From: Hyaloperonospora brassicae
Taxonomy: Eukaryota; Oomycota; Peronosporomycetes; Peronosporales; Peronosporaceae
DNA length: 64,000 nucleotides
Assembly (NCBI GenBank): GCA_947650285.1
Contig: CANTFL010001445.1
Coordinates: forward strand, 1,178,001-1,242,000
Direction: 5' to 3'
This document shows, piece by piece, positions 1 through 10,566 of the stretch; within the stretch, counting starts at the first letter, position 1, and each line of letters begins with the position of its first letter. The position numbers and the translations under genes are program-made. The notes beneath the pieces are model-generated. The model was not told the origin of the DNA. It did no database searches and worked only from the letters and a program-made list of their open reading frames with translations.

Positions 1-294
1 TCAAAACACCTGTTGAACGTTGAAGAGGCGGATCACTTAGATTTTGACTAATCCCTGCTGCCGGAAGATAGCTGGGAACGCACATTGGATGAAGATGAAT
101 TTGAAGTCGAGAAGATATTGGATGTGCGATCCGGCAAAGGACTCGTTTTGGAAAATGTGCAGCGCCAATATTTGGTGCAATGAAAAGGATCTGGTGACCC
201 AAAATGGATTGATGAAGAAAACTTCAACTGTGGGGCCTTGCTTCAAGAATTTAACAGCGATCGAGTCAGCAATAATCTTTTCGAGGTGATGTAA
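1..294 (+). pseudogene. 3' end of family-C Ty3/gypsy pol, chromodomain
   Basis: This reads as the C-terminal tail of an oomycete Ty3/gypsy polyprotein. The stretch EDSWERTLDEDEFEVEKIL leads into a chromodomain-like segment with the QYLVQ and WIDEENFNCGALL motifs, ending in TAA at 292-294. The expected tryptophan after QYLVQ is TGA at 181-183, so the frame is broken inside the chromodomain. The first part matches the tail of the minus-strand element pol at 40613-40945 (SWERTVDEDEL), and the family-C LTR follows at 559. Chromodomains bind modified histone tails and direct integration. The element extends beyond the left edge of the window. Confidence 0.75.
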
Positions 295-558
295 ACACAC
301 GAAGTAGCGGTGGATGAATAGCCGATGTGTCGAATCTGAAGTTTCCTGCAAGAAGGTTGCAGATGTGAACAAAGGGAAGGGTATTGTGTGGCGATACATG
401 GTATCTAACCCGATTGCAGTGAGTAATCAGAAAAGAAAAATGAGATGAATTTCAGTGATGATCTCCGAGGTGGAAAGTGCAGGTGATGTAGGACCCATGG
501 GCGTTATGGGCGCACATTACATCGACACTGTATGTCGATCGCAGGTACAGTATACGAT
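295..558 (+). other. family-C 3' untranslated segment before the LTR
   Basis: No gene is seen here. The last 80 bases align, with substitutions, to the segment just inside the 3' LTR of the element at 36935-49196 (reverse complement of about 38155-38230), sharing the runs CCATGGGCGTT and CGACACTGTATGTCGA. In this copy the chromodomain lies only about 265 bases from the LTR. Confidence 0.6.
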
Positions 559-1534
559 TGTGGAGAAGCGCGAAGGTAGAATGACGGAAGTGTAGATCGC
601 GCGATTCGCCTTAAATGCGAAAATTAATGTGATTGGTGGAGCGCGTACGGAAATGGGCCTGTTAGCACGGATGATGGTGTCACACGACTGAGTGACAGGA
701 AATACTTGTGAAAATTATGCAGCGTGACCCACCTAACGATCAAGAAGGAGTATAGTCAAGGATCGACGATTGACCGATCGCGATCTGCGATCGCAGTTAT
801 GGATCATTAAGGTATTCTGCGATCCGGTACTCTGCGATCCGATATGGAGAGATCCGGTATATGGGAGATCTACAACGGAGTATCTGCTGTGGACAACATG
901 AGGTAAGAGATGGATGACATAGACAGGTGGTGCACAACAGTTGACCTAGCGAACAGATAGGTATAGTCATATAATTTAGATTTGGCTGATTGACATTAAA
1001 CAGAATTGAATTTGCAACGAAAGACACGCGTTGACTTCTCCCGGGAAGGATCTTTGGCCTCTTGTTTAATAGAGAGTCAACCACGTCTCAGCAAACTTCA
1101 CCCTTAGATTATTGGCCAGGCGGAAAGTCAAATATCACCTCCCATCAACCGCGATATGACGCAGTGAACCTTACGGTACGGATCCAAGATCGCGAGACTG
1201 CTCAAGTGGTCAGAAGGATCGCGTATCAAGCATCACCCCTGGAAAAGGCGACTCTGGGAGAGTGCCCAAGTTACAAGCGATCGAGTGAAGAATTTCCCAC
1301 GCAATCCGCACCTACGTTTGACCGGGTGAAGCATTTCCACCCGATCAACACATATCCCCAAGACGGTCAAGTTCAGCTTCAGCTCATGTCTACCAAGAAG
1401 AGCGCATCCCGCCCCACCGACGGGTACACAAGATGAGCAAGAACATACAGAACACGGATTCGGGGTACCCTCTCCGTTATTCGGTCGTCCAGGCTCCAGT
1501 GGAGAGTCGGGATCACAAGCAATTTGTCACCACC
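559..1534 (+). repeat. family-C LTR, diverged
   Basis: Begins TGTGGAGAAGCGC and ends near TTTGTCACCAC. It aligns along its length with the reverse complements of the LTRs at 36935-38154 and 47977-49196. Shared anchors are AAGGAGTATAGTCAAGGATC near 740-770 and the GTGAAGCATTTCCACCCGATC region near 1327-1350. It is shorter and clearly diverged. Short open frames inside it (for example 1062-1436) are not considered genes. No target-site duplication is visible at its ends. Confidence 0.8.
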
Positions 1535-1943
1535 CCTTCACTACAACTATAGGACCGGTTTTAATTAAGTACCTACTGTTCATAATATTAGTAATAGCGA
1601 GGTTATTATGTATCACGCTCCAGCGGTAAGGTTGTAAGTGATTGCGAATCGAAACCATGAAGCTCCGAATACGTCTCAGTAGGATCGCGTTGCTACAAGG
1701 ATGCATATACTCTGATATTCGAAAGTATTGCTTATTTTAAAAGGAAGTAACGTTTAACAACCGGGGGGAGTCTCCTAGCCGTCCGATGAAGAAAGCAAAA
1801 TCGAAGGAGATCGTACAAATAGTGAAGCTAACGATAGCTACTATCAGTCATCTGTTTCATTGCGAATATGAATAGGTAAATTAACGATTAATAGCCAGAG
1901 AAGATCCGCGAAGTGATCAATGGTTCTATATAAAGTATTTTAT
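1535..1943. other. no gene seen
   Basis: AT-rich spacer between two LTR remnants. I see no supportable coding or RNA feature. Confidence 0.5.
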
Positions 1944-2417
1944 TGTAACGGTTCCACGCAGCTTCTTTAAGGTAGAGGAAGACTTAATGGTTAATGCGCA
2001 ACTTTGGTTATAAGAATCCAAACTCAAGATTCATAAGCTCAGAGAGCTTACGGTCCCTGTTCCAGAGGATCAAACGAAGTAATAGAATTATAGCACAGAG
2101 TTCTCAAGAGTAGCTACCTTTACAATCGTTGCTGGCTTCTAACGATCAAAGACGCCTCGTGAGGCACGTGTCGATAGTGATTAAAATGAAAAACTGAACT
2201 TTTTTCTATATCATAAAGAAGCCCTTAACACAACGTATTTAACCTAGTCGCTAATGTACTAATTATTACCGCTCGAAAGATCTTGTAATCAATGGTTGAC
2301 AGACATCAGTCTTTAACATTCATTACGGTGTGATATAACATCACTTTAAAGGGAGTCCCGACCCTTGTCTGCACCACACATATTGTCGACTACCATCTGG
2401 CCTGGAAATTCGTTACA
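1944..2417 (-). repeat. solo family-B LTR
   Basis: Aligns from end to end, with many substitutions, to the LTRs at 18128-18661 and 25285-25819 in the same orientation. The shared core is CTTACGGTCCCTGTTCCA near 2050-2065, and both the TGTAACGG start and the CGTTACA end are present. No internal element sequence is recognisable on either side and no target duplication is visible, so it reads as an old solo LTR. Confidence 0.75.
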
Positions 2418-2539
2418 ACCGACGTCGATAGCGTCAAGGCGTGGAATAAGATTAGACAAGGTAGTATTTGGGTATTGATATTAACATATTTAGGCCCTAA
2501 AGAATTGAAAAATCGATTCGTAAGGTTTTAATGAATGTC

Positions 2540-2815
2540 CACGAAATTAGATGTTTGTTTTCAGAAGGAGTGAAAAAGCATCTGGCAATATCGCGAGAAA
2601 TTGCTGTCTACGTATGAAGTTACGCATAAAAACATATGGGAAGGATATTTATAAATACATCCGACTACGGTTTAATAGAAGTTGCAAAACTAATGATCTC
2701 AAGAGGCGCCATCTGCTGATGGGCAACAAAATCGGTACCAACGGCAACATTCGGAGCGATATGTGGTTCAGACGTAGGAGGAAAGACTATGATTGCTCGT
2801 GATTTCTGCCGGCTT
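2540..2815 (+). pseudogene. ankyrin-repeat-like fragment (uncertain)
   Basis: One frame gives SDYGLIEVAKLMISRGA, which resembles the second helix of an ankyrin repeat (G-x-x-E-V-x-K-L-x-I-x-R-G-A). A stop follows, and then a stretch that could be another weak repeat ending IFIKKGGRD. The frame is interrupted by stops on both sides. An overlapping 83-residue frame (2551-2802) is lysine/arginine-rich and I regard it as a shadow. The call rests on one motif, so random resemblance is possible. Confidence 0.25.
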
Positions 2816-3121
2816 CCGATCTTCATAAAAAAAGGCGGACGTGACTAATAGGTTACTAAAGACGAGCAAGACGCCGAAAATTGTCACTAACTTCGTTGAA
2901 AGGGACTAAGCGTGATCGATACCATCTACATCCATCGTTTAGTGCGCCAGCACAGCCAATTAGATTGAGATTTCGGGCATGAATGGCGGTATGCCTACTG
3001 ACAAGACAAAACACATGACCGAATTTGCATCCCTACAGGACAGGGACATGCACTGAAGGATCAGCGGCATTGTCGCCATCGACGACGAACATCCCATGCT
3101 GTACACGCACACAAGCAGTAT
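2816..3121. other. no gene seen
   Basis: No supportable feature in this interval. Confidence 0.4.
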
Positions 3122-3504
3122 TTAAAAAAAATAAGGGAACGGGTTCCGGCGTGTAATGAGCCGGAAGAGCGCAGGCACTATCAGTCGCATATGAATGAGC
3201 CCGGTCACAAACAGAGTGGTCACCAGGATCAGCACCAACTTCAGAGGCTGATCAGCGACAAAGTCGTTCAGTAAGATAGTTAGTGATCCAGCAAAAAAGC
3301 TCAATATTGCAACGGTTGTGATTCGTAGGATGTAGTGCGCCACGTGCGCGAGTGCTTTGTTTGTCTCATAAAAAACTCCAGCAGCGGATTCAGACTCGAC
3401 GGTTTGTTGAAACTGATGACCATCATTGCATCAAGTGGCGGTGAAAAGACATCGATGCTCAGTGTAGTGCCGCAAGCAAAAGCGGACACCATGTTCGCCC
3501 CCAC
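3122..3504 (-). pseudogene. membrane-protein-like fragment with frame overlap
   Basis: Two overlapping minus-strand frames (3504-3301 and 3343-3122) together give a polar N-terminal part followed by two hydrophobic stretches suited to membrane helices. One runs about LRITTVAILSFFAGSLTILL, the other about LKLVLILVTTLFVTGLIHM. The product then ends in a basic tail. The frame change near 3301-3343 suggests a frameshifted remnant of a multi-spanning protein. I do not recognise the family. Confidence 0.3.
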
Positions 3505-4155
3505 GGCCTAACGAAGATCCTTCATACATCGTTTAATGGCGTAGTATTTGTCTCCGCCAATGCTTCATTTCGCACTAGCGCATTATAAATATCAATCAGA
3601 GATACTGAGTCGTCGCATAGACTTTAGTCGCCCAAAAGTCAACCCAACGCCCTCATGTGCGCCAGTATACTATACTTTCTCTGGATAGCGACGCGTCCTC
3701 TCTCTAGCTTTATGCACGCCGTAGTTCTACAGCTCAGCAGTCAAATCTTTGCTGCTGGTTGTACTAGTACTTGCGTACTGTGATCATAGTTGTGAGCTGA
3801 CAAATATATTGACGTGCTAACCACTACAACTGACATGCATTGTTTTCTCTCATAATCTTGCGTGTTCCTATGGACCAGGCATCATCATCATTGGCTACTA
3901 CAGCAATATATGTAATTAACATTTACCTGGCGTGATCAGTATCACAATAAGTGTTGGCGACAGCAACGGTCAACCTGCAACACTATTGCCTTGACCCCAT
4001 CAAGGAGCCGTTGCCAGCTAAGTTTTAAGTAAGTTGAACACCACGCTAGTTCGCAAGAATACCTGCCTTGGTATTATTGACACGCTTGGCTGCCGACGTG
4101 GCGTTCTCTAGTCTTAATTCGAGTTACTGGTTGCTTTTATATAAAAGCCTGGACA
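3505..4155. other. no gene seen
   Basis: Flanking DNA to the left of the family-A insertion. No supportable coding, RNA or repeat feature. Confidence 0.5.
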
Positions 4156-4160
4156 ATATA
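4156..4160. repeat. target-site duplication, left copy (ATATA)
   Basis: ATATA directly precedes the left LTR and is repeated at 12145-12149 directly after the right LTR. A 5-bp duplication is the usual Ty3/gypsy integration footprint. Confidence 0.85.
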
Positions 4161-4545
4161 TGTAACGGGGCACACCCTTGCGTGAACTTAACGCAAGGGT
4201 ATCGGTGCCCCGACGGACGTACACGTGGCGAGCGAGGAAGCGTAGGTAGGGTAAAAGTAGAACTGTTATATTAATAAATTAAGTCTTTTAACTACTGTCT
4301 CTTCGACTTAACTTAATTACGGGATATACCTGAGTGTATGGTGACGTCTCGTCACCACTCATTGCGCGCGTCTTGCGGCGATTGGTGGGTTGATATCATC
4401 AAAATATTAACCAAGGAACAGACCCTTTGGTCGACCCTGCAATATCACCACTTTGGTGGTATTGTTCAAAGAATATCCATCTTCATATTATTTATTGTCA
4501 CTTTCCTTAAAGTGACAATTTCATGTAACGGGCTGCCCCGTTACA
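4161..4545 (-). repeat. family-A 3' LTR
   Basis: Starts TGTAACGGGGC and ends GCCCCGTTACA on the + strand, an 11-bp perfect terminal inverted repeat. It contains further foldbacks, including ACCCTTGCGT/ACGCAAGGGT near 4171-4200 and ATTGTCACTTT/AAAGTGACAAT near 4495-4520. Confidence 0.95.
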
Positions 4546-4559
4546 TCACCCCCCTTAAC
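4546..4559 (-). other. polypurine tract of family A
   Basis: On the minus strand GTTAAGGGGGGTGA directly abuts the 3' LTR. This is the expected place and composition for plus-strand DNA priming. Confidence 0.75.
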
Positions 4560-4674
4560 TGATAGTCACCGTGTGACTATCGAAATGTGGAGGCCACCCG
4601 TTGGCCACCATTGGGACAGGGAGCACTTGTTTGGTCCGTTCTATTCACTTTCCGCTTGACCTCGCATAGTTAAC

Positions 4675-5799
4675 ATGTCTATGCGAGGTGACTCAAGAAC
4701 CACACAGCCCGGTGCTGTGCAAGCCTCTGCGGCAGACGCTTCGTCGTCTGCCGCCCCTTCTTCGCCTGCAGCAACAGGTGCTGCAGGTGCACGCGGTATC
4801 ACGCCGCGTGCGCACGATGACCCCGATGTAGAGGTCATCTACTTTGGCGAGTCAGACGTGTCTGACTCGGGCAATGCTCCAGAGGCGTCTCGCTCACCGG
4901 CGACGCCTCAGTATTCGCCAAGACCACTGCCGAACGAACGGACTCGTGATTCGCATCACAGTCTGTTCGGCAGTGATGACGATGATCAGGGTGGTGAGTT
5001 CTATTCTTCACCACCGCCGGCTCGTGCGTCTTCGCACGAGCGTGATGACAATGGCGCTAGCCGTCGTCAATCTGGGAGCCGTATTACCGACAAGGGTACC
5101 ACTGTGAAGCGTGATGAGTTGAAGCCGTGGCGTTTGCCCGAACAACTCATCAATAGCCTGTCTCACGAGACAGGCCAACACCATCGAATACCCTTATTCG
5201 ATGCAACCGAGCTTCACGGCTTGAGTTCCAGCGCGAAGAACTTTCGCGCTGAAGAAGACTATTATCTCGATGTCTTCCTTAGACATCGATGGTACAACAG
5301 CAACCAAAAGCGTGACAAAACATCGCTTTTGGCTGCGTGGAACGCGTTCGTCCAAAACGTAAAGAATTTTGGACGAGAAGGGTGGCTCAAGAAACTTGAG
5401 GCAACACGCCTCAGGTTCGAACGGCGAACGCCAACCGGTGCTCTGTACCGGTTGCATTGTTTATCTAGTGAGGCAGACATTCCTTGCCTCACCTGGGGAG
5501 ACCCTTGTGCGAGTTGTATTGACAACTCGCAGCGTGCACATAGGGATGTGTACTCCCTAAATTCGCCCTGGGGAAGGGCACACATCTCGGCTGAGATGCG
5601 TGACGCGATTGCAAACTTGCAATCCGTCTACAAGCGCCTAGGGCGCGTGTTTACCGATGGGCCACAGGGCTCATCGGATGGGTCTCGTCATACTGGCGGA
5701 CGAGACCTTCAACATCCATCAACAGCTGAGAGCGGGGCTCCCAGCTGTTCCAAGAGGGCGGATACCCCCCCCCCACTGGACGAGGTAGCTCGTCCTTGA
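4675..5799 (+). CDS. antisense ORF of family A, 374 aa, unknown function
   Basis: A 374-residue frame antisense to the element transcript, between the pol tail and the 3' LTR. Residues 1-150 are rich in Ser, Ala, Pro and Asp (low complexity, probably disordered). Residues 150-330 look like a folded domain with ELKPWRLPEQLINSL, WNAFVQNVKNF and a Cys cluster (CLTWGDPCASC). The old copy E keeps a recognisable homologue in the same relative place (55136-55789, minus), sharing VSDSG, NERTRD, HSLFGS and RLPEQ-INSLS. The last 27 codons overlap the chromodomain end of pol on the other strand. I do not recognise the protein. The first ATG is assumed as the start. The alternative is an antisense frame kept open by chance. 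Confidence 0.55.
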   Translation: MSMRGDSRTTQPGAVQASAADASSSAAPSSPAATGAAGARGITPRAHDDPDVEVIYFGESDVSDSGNAPEASRSPATPQYSPRPLPNERTRDSHHSLFGSDDDDQGGEFYSSPPPARASSHERDDNGASRRQSGSRITDKGTTVKRDELKPWRLPEQLINSLSHETGQHHRIPLFDATELHGLSSSAKNFRAEEDYYLDVFLRHRWYNSNQKRDKTSLLAAWNAFVQNVKNFGREGWLKKLEATRLRFERRTPTGALYRLHCLSSEADIPCLTWGDPCASCIDNSQRAHRDVYSLNSPWGRAHISAEMRDAIANLQSVYKRLGRVFTDGPQGSSDGSRHTGGRDLQHPSTAESGAPSCSKRADTPPPLDEVARP

Positions 5800-6465
5800 T
5801 CCTGAATCGTCACGGTGATTGGAGATAAGCTCCACTAGAAAGCGTTGATCACCGTGAGCATCCACCAAAGAATGTGAAGGAGGAGGAAAGACCTCCTGCA
5901 TATCGTTCTGCTCACCATCTCGACCCTTACGAGATGGATCGCGCAATCGATGAATTGCGCGATGACTTGAAGCACGAGCGCGACCGGCGCTACGCTTTGA
6001 CTGATACCGTGCAGAAGAACCGCGAGGATCACGAGGCTGATCGGGCGAGGGATCGCGCCGATTATGCCACAGCGCAGCTTCAGGTTGAGCGGGATGTCCG
6101 CTCCCTATTCGGCGAGCTGGCGACAGCTCGCGGGGAAATATCTCGGTTGAATACCGAGGTATCATATCTGCGCGACCAGACAGATCGTCTGGAGCGCGAA
6201 CGCAAGAACTTGATGGATGTTCTTGAACGTGGGGGCTATCTTCATCGGAAGAAGAAGGCTCGTACTGACAGTACGACCTAAGCCTCCCCACGTAAAACGT
6301 AGGATGCGTGCGCATCCTACGTGGCAATTCGAGTGTGTATGCATTGCCCTTGCGATGCAAAACTCGAAATGGCCCAATGTACTTCGGCAGTAGTTTACTA
6401 CTGCCGACACTAGTGACTGCATGTCCAGGTAAGTTTACCGTAGACAGTAGTACTAGGTCGTTAAC
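5690..6465 (-). pseudogene. family-A pol tail: integrase SH3-like domain, linker, chromodomain
   Basis: This continues the integrase frame after a TAG at 6466-6468. The segment KLLPKYIGPFRVLHR followed by LPRRMRTHPTFYVGRLRSY is the usual SH3-like integrase C-terminus. A Pro/Ser/Arg-rich linker of about 110 residues follows, then a chromodomain start (RFLVELISNHRD, SYLVQW). The chromodomain is broken at a run of ten G (C10 on +, 5765-5774), after which the reading frame leaves the expected GYP...W.SWEP pattern and stops at 5719. The old copy E has GAG where this copy has the TAG. Confidence 0.8.
5874..6281 (+). CDS. second antisense ORF of family A, coiled coil, 135 aa
   Basis: A 135-residue highly charged frame antisense to the pol linker. 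Heptad-like spacing from about residue 18 to 115 (for example IDELRDDLKHERDRR and ISRLNTEVSYLRDQTDRLE) predicts a coiled coil. A basic KKKAR tail follows. It begins at GTG in an open stretch that starts after a TAA near 5826, so the true start is unknown. It may be a separate gene, or the downstream part of the 4675-5799 product joined by splicing or frameshifting. Both strands are open here, and the sense strand codes for the pol linker, so one frame may be a by-product of the other. Confidence 0.4.
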   Translation: MKEEERPPAYRSAHHLDPYEMDRAIDELRDDLKHERDRRYALTDTVQKNREDHEADRARDRADYATAQLQVERDVRSLFGELATARGEISRLNTEVSYLRDQTDRLERERKNLMDVLERGGYLHRKKKARTDSTT

Positions 6466-7850
6466 CTAAAATGAAAGAACATTTGCTCTTCCATTCTTGT
6501 CTGCGTTCCGTTTCTGATGGTCCACCGCATTTGCGATGGAGTCCTGTACGAAGCGGACTACCGCCTCTCGAGTCAGCAGGAAGTTCTCTGCTGACTCTTT
6601 GTTTTGTCTTTCAGAGCGCTTCGTGCGCACTGCTAAGAGATTGCTCTCTTCTTCAGCGAGGTTGTCTTCTTCCTCGCTGGAACAATCGTTGACGATGCTA
6701 AATATACCAGCATCGTCATCATCGTCCAAGTCAGTAATGGAGTCGCCGCTATTATTGAGGTGATCTTCTTCATCAATATCGACCTGATCGACATCGGCAT
6801 CATACGTGACGACGTTTGCGTCGACACGTGATGAGCAAGAGCCAAAACGGTTTTTGCTCGAGCGAGTCCCTCCCCCCCTTATCCAAGGGTCACACTCGAG
6901 AAGGGCGGGCACACGTGCATGGCGTAGGCCATTCACGCAAAACGGTTTGTGCTGTGTTGAGGCATGCGCCGAATTCTTGAAGGCGAATTCCACCATGGGT
7001 AGGAATTCGCTCCAACTCGAAAACGAGTGGACATATCCTCGGAGGATCTCTTCGAGGACACGGTTCGCACGTTCCGTCTGACCATCTGTTTCTGGATGGT
7101 CAGATGTAGACATCTTCAATCGTGTTCCGAGAGAACGGAACACGGTTTGCCAAAATTCCGCCGTGAACCGAGGGTCACGGTCGGATACGATTTCGCGGGG
7201 TAACCCGTGGAGTCTAAAGACCGTGTCTAGAAAGACACGAGCACAACCTTGAGCCTTGATCGACTCAGGGATAGCAGAAAGATGGACCATCTTGCTGAAT
7301 CGGTCAACAAACACAAGAATACCATTGTTCTTGTGAGCGTCTTTGGGAAAACCGAAGACGAAGTCCATTGAAACGGACTGCCAGCAATCTGTCGGAACAG
7401 GCAGAGGCTGCCATGGCGCACGGGATGAAGGACTAGGCTTCACCCGTTGACAAACTTCGCAAGCACGTATGTACTTGCGGACAAACTGGTACTGGCGTGG
7501 CCAGTAAAAGTCGCGACTTACCGTGAGGTAAGTCTTTTCTCTACCACGATGGCCGCCTGTTGGGGCATCGTGACACTCATACATGATGCGTAATCGCAAA
7601 TTATGATGAGCGGGTACGACGACACGAGACGTGTCGTCGGCAACAGCTGTATAGTACAGCAATCCGTTGCGTGTATTATACCGATCCGATGAGGATCGGT
7701 ACAAAGCCGGTAAATCCCTCATGGATTTACTGGATGGATTCACCAGATGATCCATCAATCGCAGAAGATCCTTATCTTCTGCGTATGCCTGTCGTACGTC
7801 GTCAAGTAAACTTGACGACGGGACACTGACTGACAGTGTCGCAACAGTGG
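6466..7850 (-). pseudogene. family-A integrase
   Basis: Integrase inserts the cDNA into the genome. Numbered within the 653-residue frame starting at 8427, the HHCC zinc-binding set is H286, H293, C323 and C326. The catalytic core has D355 (SMDF), D416 (SDRDPRF) and E452 (TER), an exact D-x35-E spacing. The catalytic core is intact. An acidic, low-complexity stretch (DITDLDDDDDAGIF, SSEEEDNLAEEE) follows before the frame ends at TAG 6466-6468. It is contiguous with RNase H upstream. Confidence 0.9.
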
Positions 7851-9740
7851 GCTTATCCTCACTTTTGATTTGTGCGTCCGGCTCGAAATCGGGCCGGCGC
7901 GAAAGAGCATCAGCGACGATATTGAGTCGTCCTGGTTTATACTCCACGGAGAAGTCATACTCCGCGAAGAAAGACAGCCACCTCGCCATCCTTTGCGAGA
8001 GATGTGGGCTGTTTACGGCCGTGCGTAATGACGCATGGTCCGTATAGACGATGAACGGTCTATCTCCCAAGAGATAGACGCGAAACTTAGCCAGTGCGTA
8101 CTTCATGGCAAGGAGTTCCTTGTCATGCACTGAGTAATTACGCTCAGCTGATTGCAGCTGACGCGACTGATAACAGATGACGCGCTCCGCGCCATCTGCA
8201 TCGAACTGCATTAACGCACAGCCGATTGCGAAATCGCTGGCGTCACAGACCACATGAAACGGTCTGTCCTGGTCTGCAATCGCCAAGATCGGCGATTTCA
8301 TCAAGCTTTTCTTGATATCTTCAAAAGAACGCTGGCACTCAGCGTTCCATGACCACTTGACATTTTTCTTGAGCAAGCAAGAAAGATGAACAGTCATCTT
8401 GGCGTAGTTGCGCGAGTACTTGTGCAATTACGCCGCTAGTCCAAGGAACTTCCTTAGTCCCTTGACATCGACTGGCACTGTACAGTCGGTGATCGCCTTA
8501 ATCTTTCCGGGATCAGGGCGTACGCCGTGTTTACCCACGATGCACCCAAGAAGTGGTATTTCGCTAGCCGCGAATATACACTTCTCGAGGTTGGCATACA
8601 ACTTATGCTTGCTCATAAGTTGAAGAACCTGACGAACGTGAGTTCTGTGAACTTCAACGTCCGTCTTTCCGTCCATAGCCCGGCTATGGACGAACACATC
8701 GTCGAAGTAACTCGGTGCGAAGTCTCGCACCGGTCTCAACAGATTTGTACTACATCTGTTGATATTACAGGGGCGTTACTCAGCCCCTGTGGCATCACTA
8801 GCCACTCCCACAGCATCCCGCTGGGGGTACTCACTGCCGTGAACGGGACGTCCCGTTCACGCATCAGGATCTGATAGAATCCATCCATCAGATCCATGGA
8901 CGAAAAGATGGTACTCTTTGACATACCATCTATGATTACGTCCTTCCTCGGTATCGGCGTCTGAGCCGGTATTGTTGCAGCATTCAACTTGCTGATAGCG
9001 TGCACTGTCCGCCACCCTCCTGTGGCCTTTCGCACACAGAATGTCGGAGAGCTGTGAGGGGATGTTGATTCCCTCACATGGCCCGCTGCTAAGCGATCGG
9101 CAAAGAACTTGTCGATCGCTAGTACTTGTTCAAGAGGCAGTGGCCACTGCTTCAACACACAGTATTTCGAGCCCGGTTTGAGCTCGATCTCGTGTCGAGT
9201 GCCTTTGTCCTTAGGCAATTCGCAAGGTACGGATTCAGGGAACACGTCCCTGGATTCGATCAAATCCTTATACAAAGGATTTTCCTGAAGTGACTCCCAG
9301 GATTGGGACGCGTATCGCTCAATCCGAGTCTTCTCATCGAGGACACTTTCGTCCATCGATGAGCTGCTGAGAACCCGTTCGTTCAAAGCAAATACTGTAG
9401 CCGACCAAATATCGGCCACATACTCATCCTCTGTGACGAGTATGCAGATCTGCTTGACTTTGCCACTACGCAGATCACGCAAGAACCGTTTCGGTTCTAG
9501 CGTTGGCAACTGAGTTATCTCCGAAGTTAACTTCGGAGGCACAATCAGATCAAGCGTATAAGCGCCTACGCTTGATCCGTCATTGACCAAGACGTTCAAC
9601 GTCTCGGTTTCTTCCTGGGAACTTGCTTCTACAGGTTGCTGAGGGCCTGATCCTTCAGCAAGTGACTCTTGAGGAATTCTTTCCTCAAGTACGTGGGGAC
9701 TTATTCCCTCGACGTCTTCCGACTGTGGCTGTGCAGCCAC
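7851..9740 (-). pseudogene. family-A reverse transcriptase and RNase H
   Basis: RT fingers/palm motifs are present: FCVRKATGGWRTVHAISKLN, SSMDLMDGFYQ and MPQGLSNAP. The catalytic YFDD (about 8698-8709) lies in another frame after a -1 shift near 8740-8790. The shift leaves a spurious tail VISTDVVQIC and a stop at 8736-8738. A further nonsense codon (TAA at 8428-8430, TAC in copy E) separates the LGLAA of the thumb from RNase H. RNase H has the expected acidic residues (CDASD, KELLAMKY, YTDHA, ADALSRR). The enzyme would copy element RNA into DNA, but this copy cannot make it as one chain without recoding. Confidence 0.9.
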
Positions 9741-9833
9741 AGTCAGGCACCGATCCTCTACGGTCGACTCTCCAGTCGACCTAGGATTTTCATGTTGCCC
9801 CTTGGGGGCAACAGATTTCTTTTGTCTAAGATG

Positions 9834-10566
9834 CTACCCGCTAGGCATGCATCCATGTCCCGGTCCACTCGACTTATTCGAGTGGTGGACCTTCGGCGCA
9901 GCCTGTACCTCTGTACAGCCGCCGGGAGCTTGCTCCACAGTGTAGTGATCAACTACACTGTGATCTTGTGCAGTCGTGCTAACGACCGTACCGCAAGTGA
10001 GGCCATCGCACTCACTCGCAGAACATCCACACGCTTGTGGACGCTCCAAGATGTTCATCAGATGGTCATCTGATGAAAAAGCGGCAGGCGTCTCCACGGA
10101 TCGATGCTGCCAGCTCACCCCTGGCTCGTACTTTCTAAGCCAAGGTAATCCCAGGATGACATCAAATTTGTCATCCAGATCTAGTACGATGAAGTCATCA
10201 TCGTACTGTTCGCCTTCTAACGTGTAGTGGATTCCTACTACACGTTTCTCAACAATTATCGATGCGCCTGTAACAAGGCGCACCGTCATCCTTGTGAGGG
10301 GAATGTCGCGCTCAACAAACTTGAGCCTACGACCCTCTAGTGACTGGGGACGAACAAAGTTGTTTGACGCCCCACAGTCTACTAGGGCGCGAAGCGACAA
10401 ATCATTTGTCGCTTCCAACTTCAAGGTGATGAGCGAAACGTCATCACCAAGTGCAGAGACACACAATGATTGTGTATCTGGAGCAAATTTCGTCAAGAGA
10501 TTTGCAAATTCTCTTGAGGTTGCTGGATCAGTAGGGCGCTCCGCCCCTACTGACCCCGACCATTTT
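9834..10566 (-). pseudogene. family-A aspartic protease region of pol
   Basis: Retropepsin-like protease that would cut the polyprotein. The active-site motif is DCGASNNFVR, and the second conserved strand is VILGLPWLRKYE. The frame lies -1 relative to gag and is open from the slippery site at 10562-10568 through TSREFANLLTKFAPDTQ, so pol is most likely entered by frameshifting rather than at the internal ATG (10496). It ends at a TAG at 9834-9836, after which the same frame resumes to RT at 9740. Confidence 0.85.

Noticed and set aside
37..399. 120-codon minus-strand frame at the left edge
   Set aside because: It is antisense to the recognisable chromodomain and has no motif of its own.
1944..2417. 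Idea that this LTR is the end of a full family-B element
   Set aside because: Neither flank matches the internal ends of family B (gag leader or polypurine side).
8428..8430. Idea that the TAA between RT and RNase H of copy A is a programmed readthrough site
   Set aside because: Copy E has TAC at this position and the codon context is ordinary, so a private nonsense mutation is simpler.
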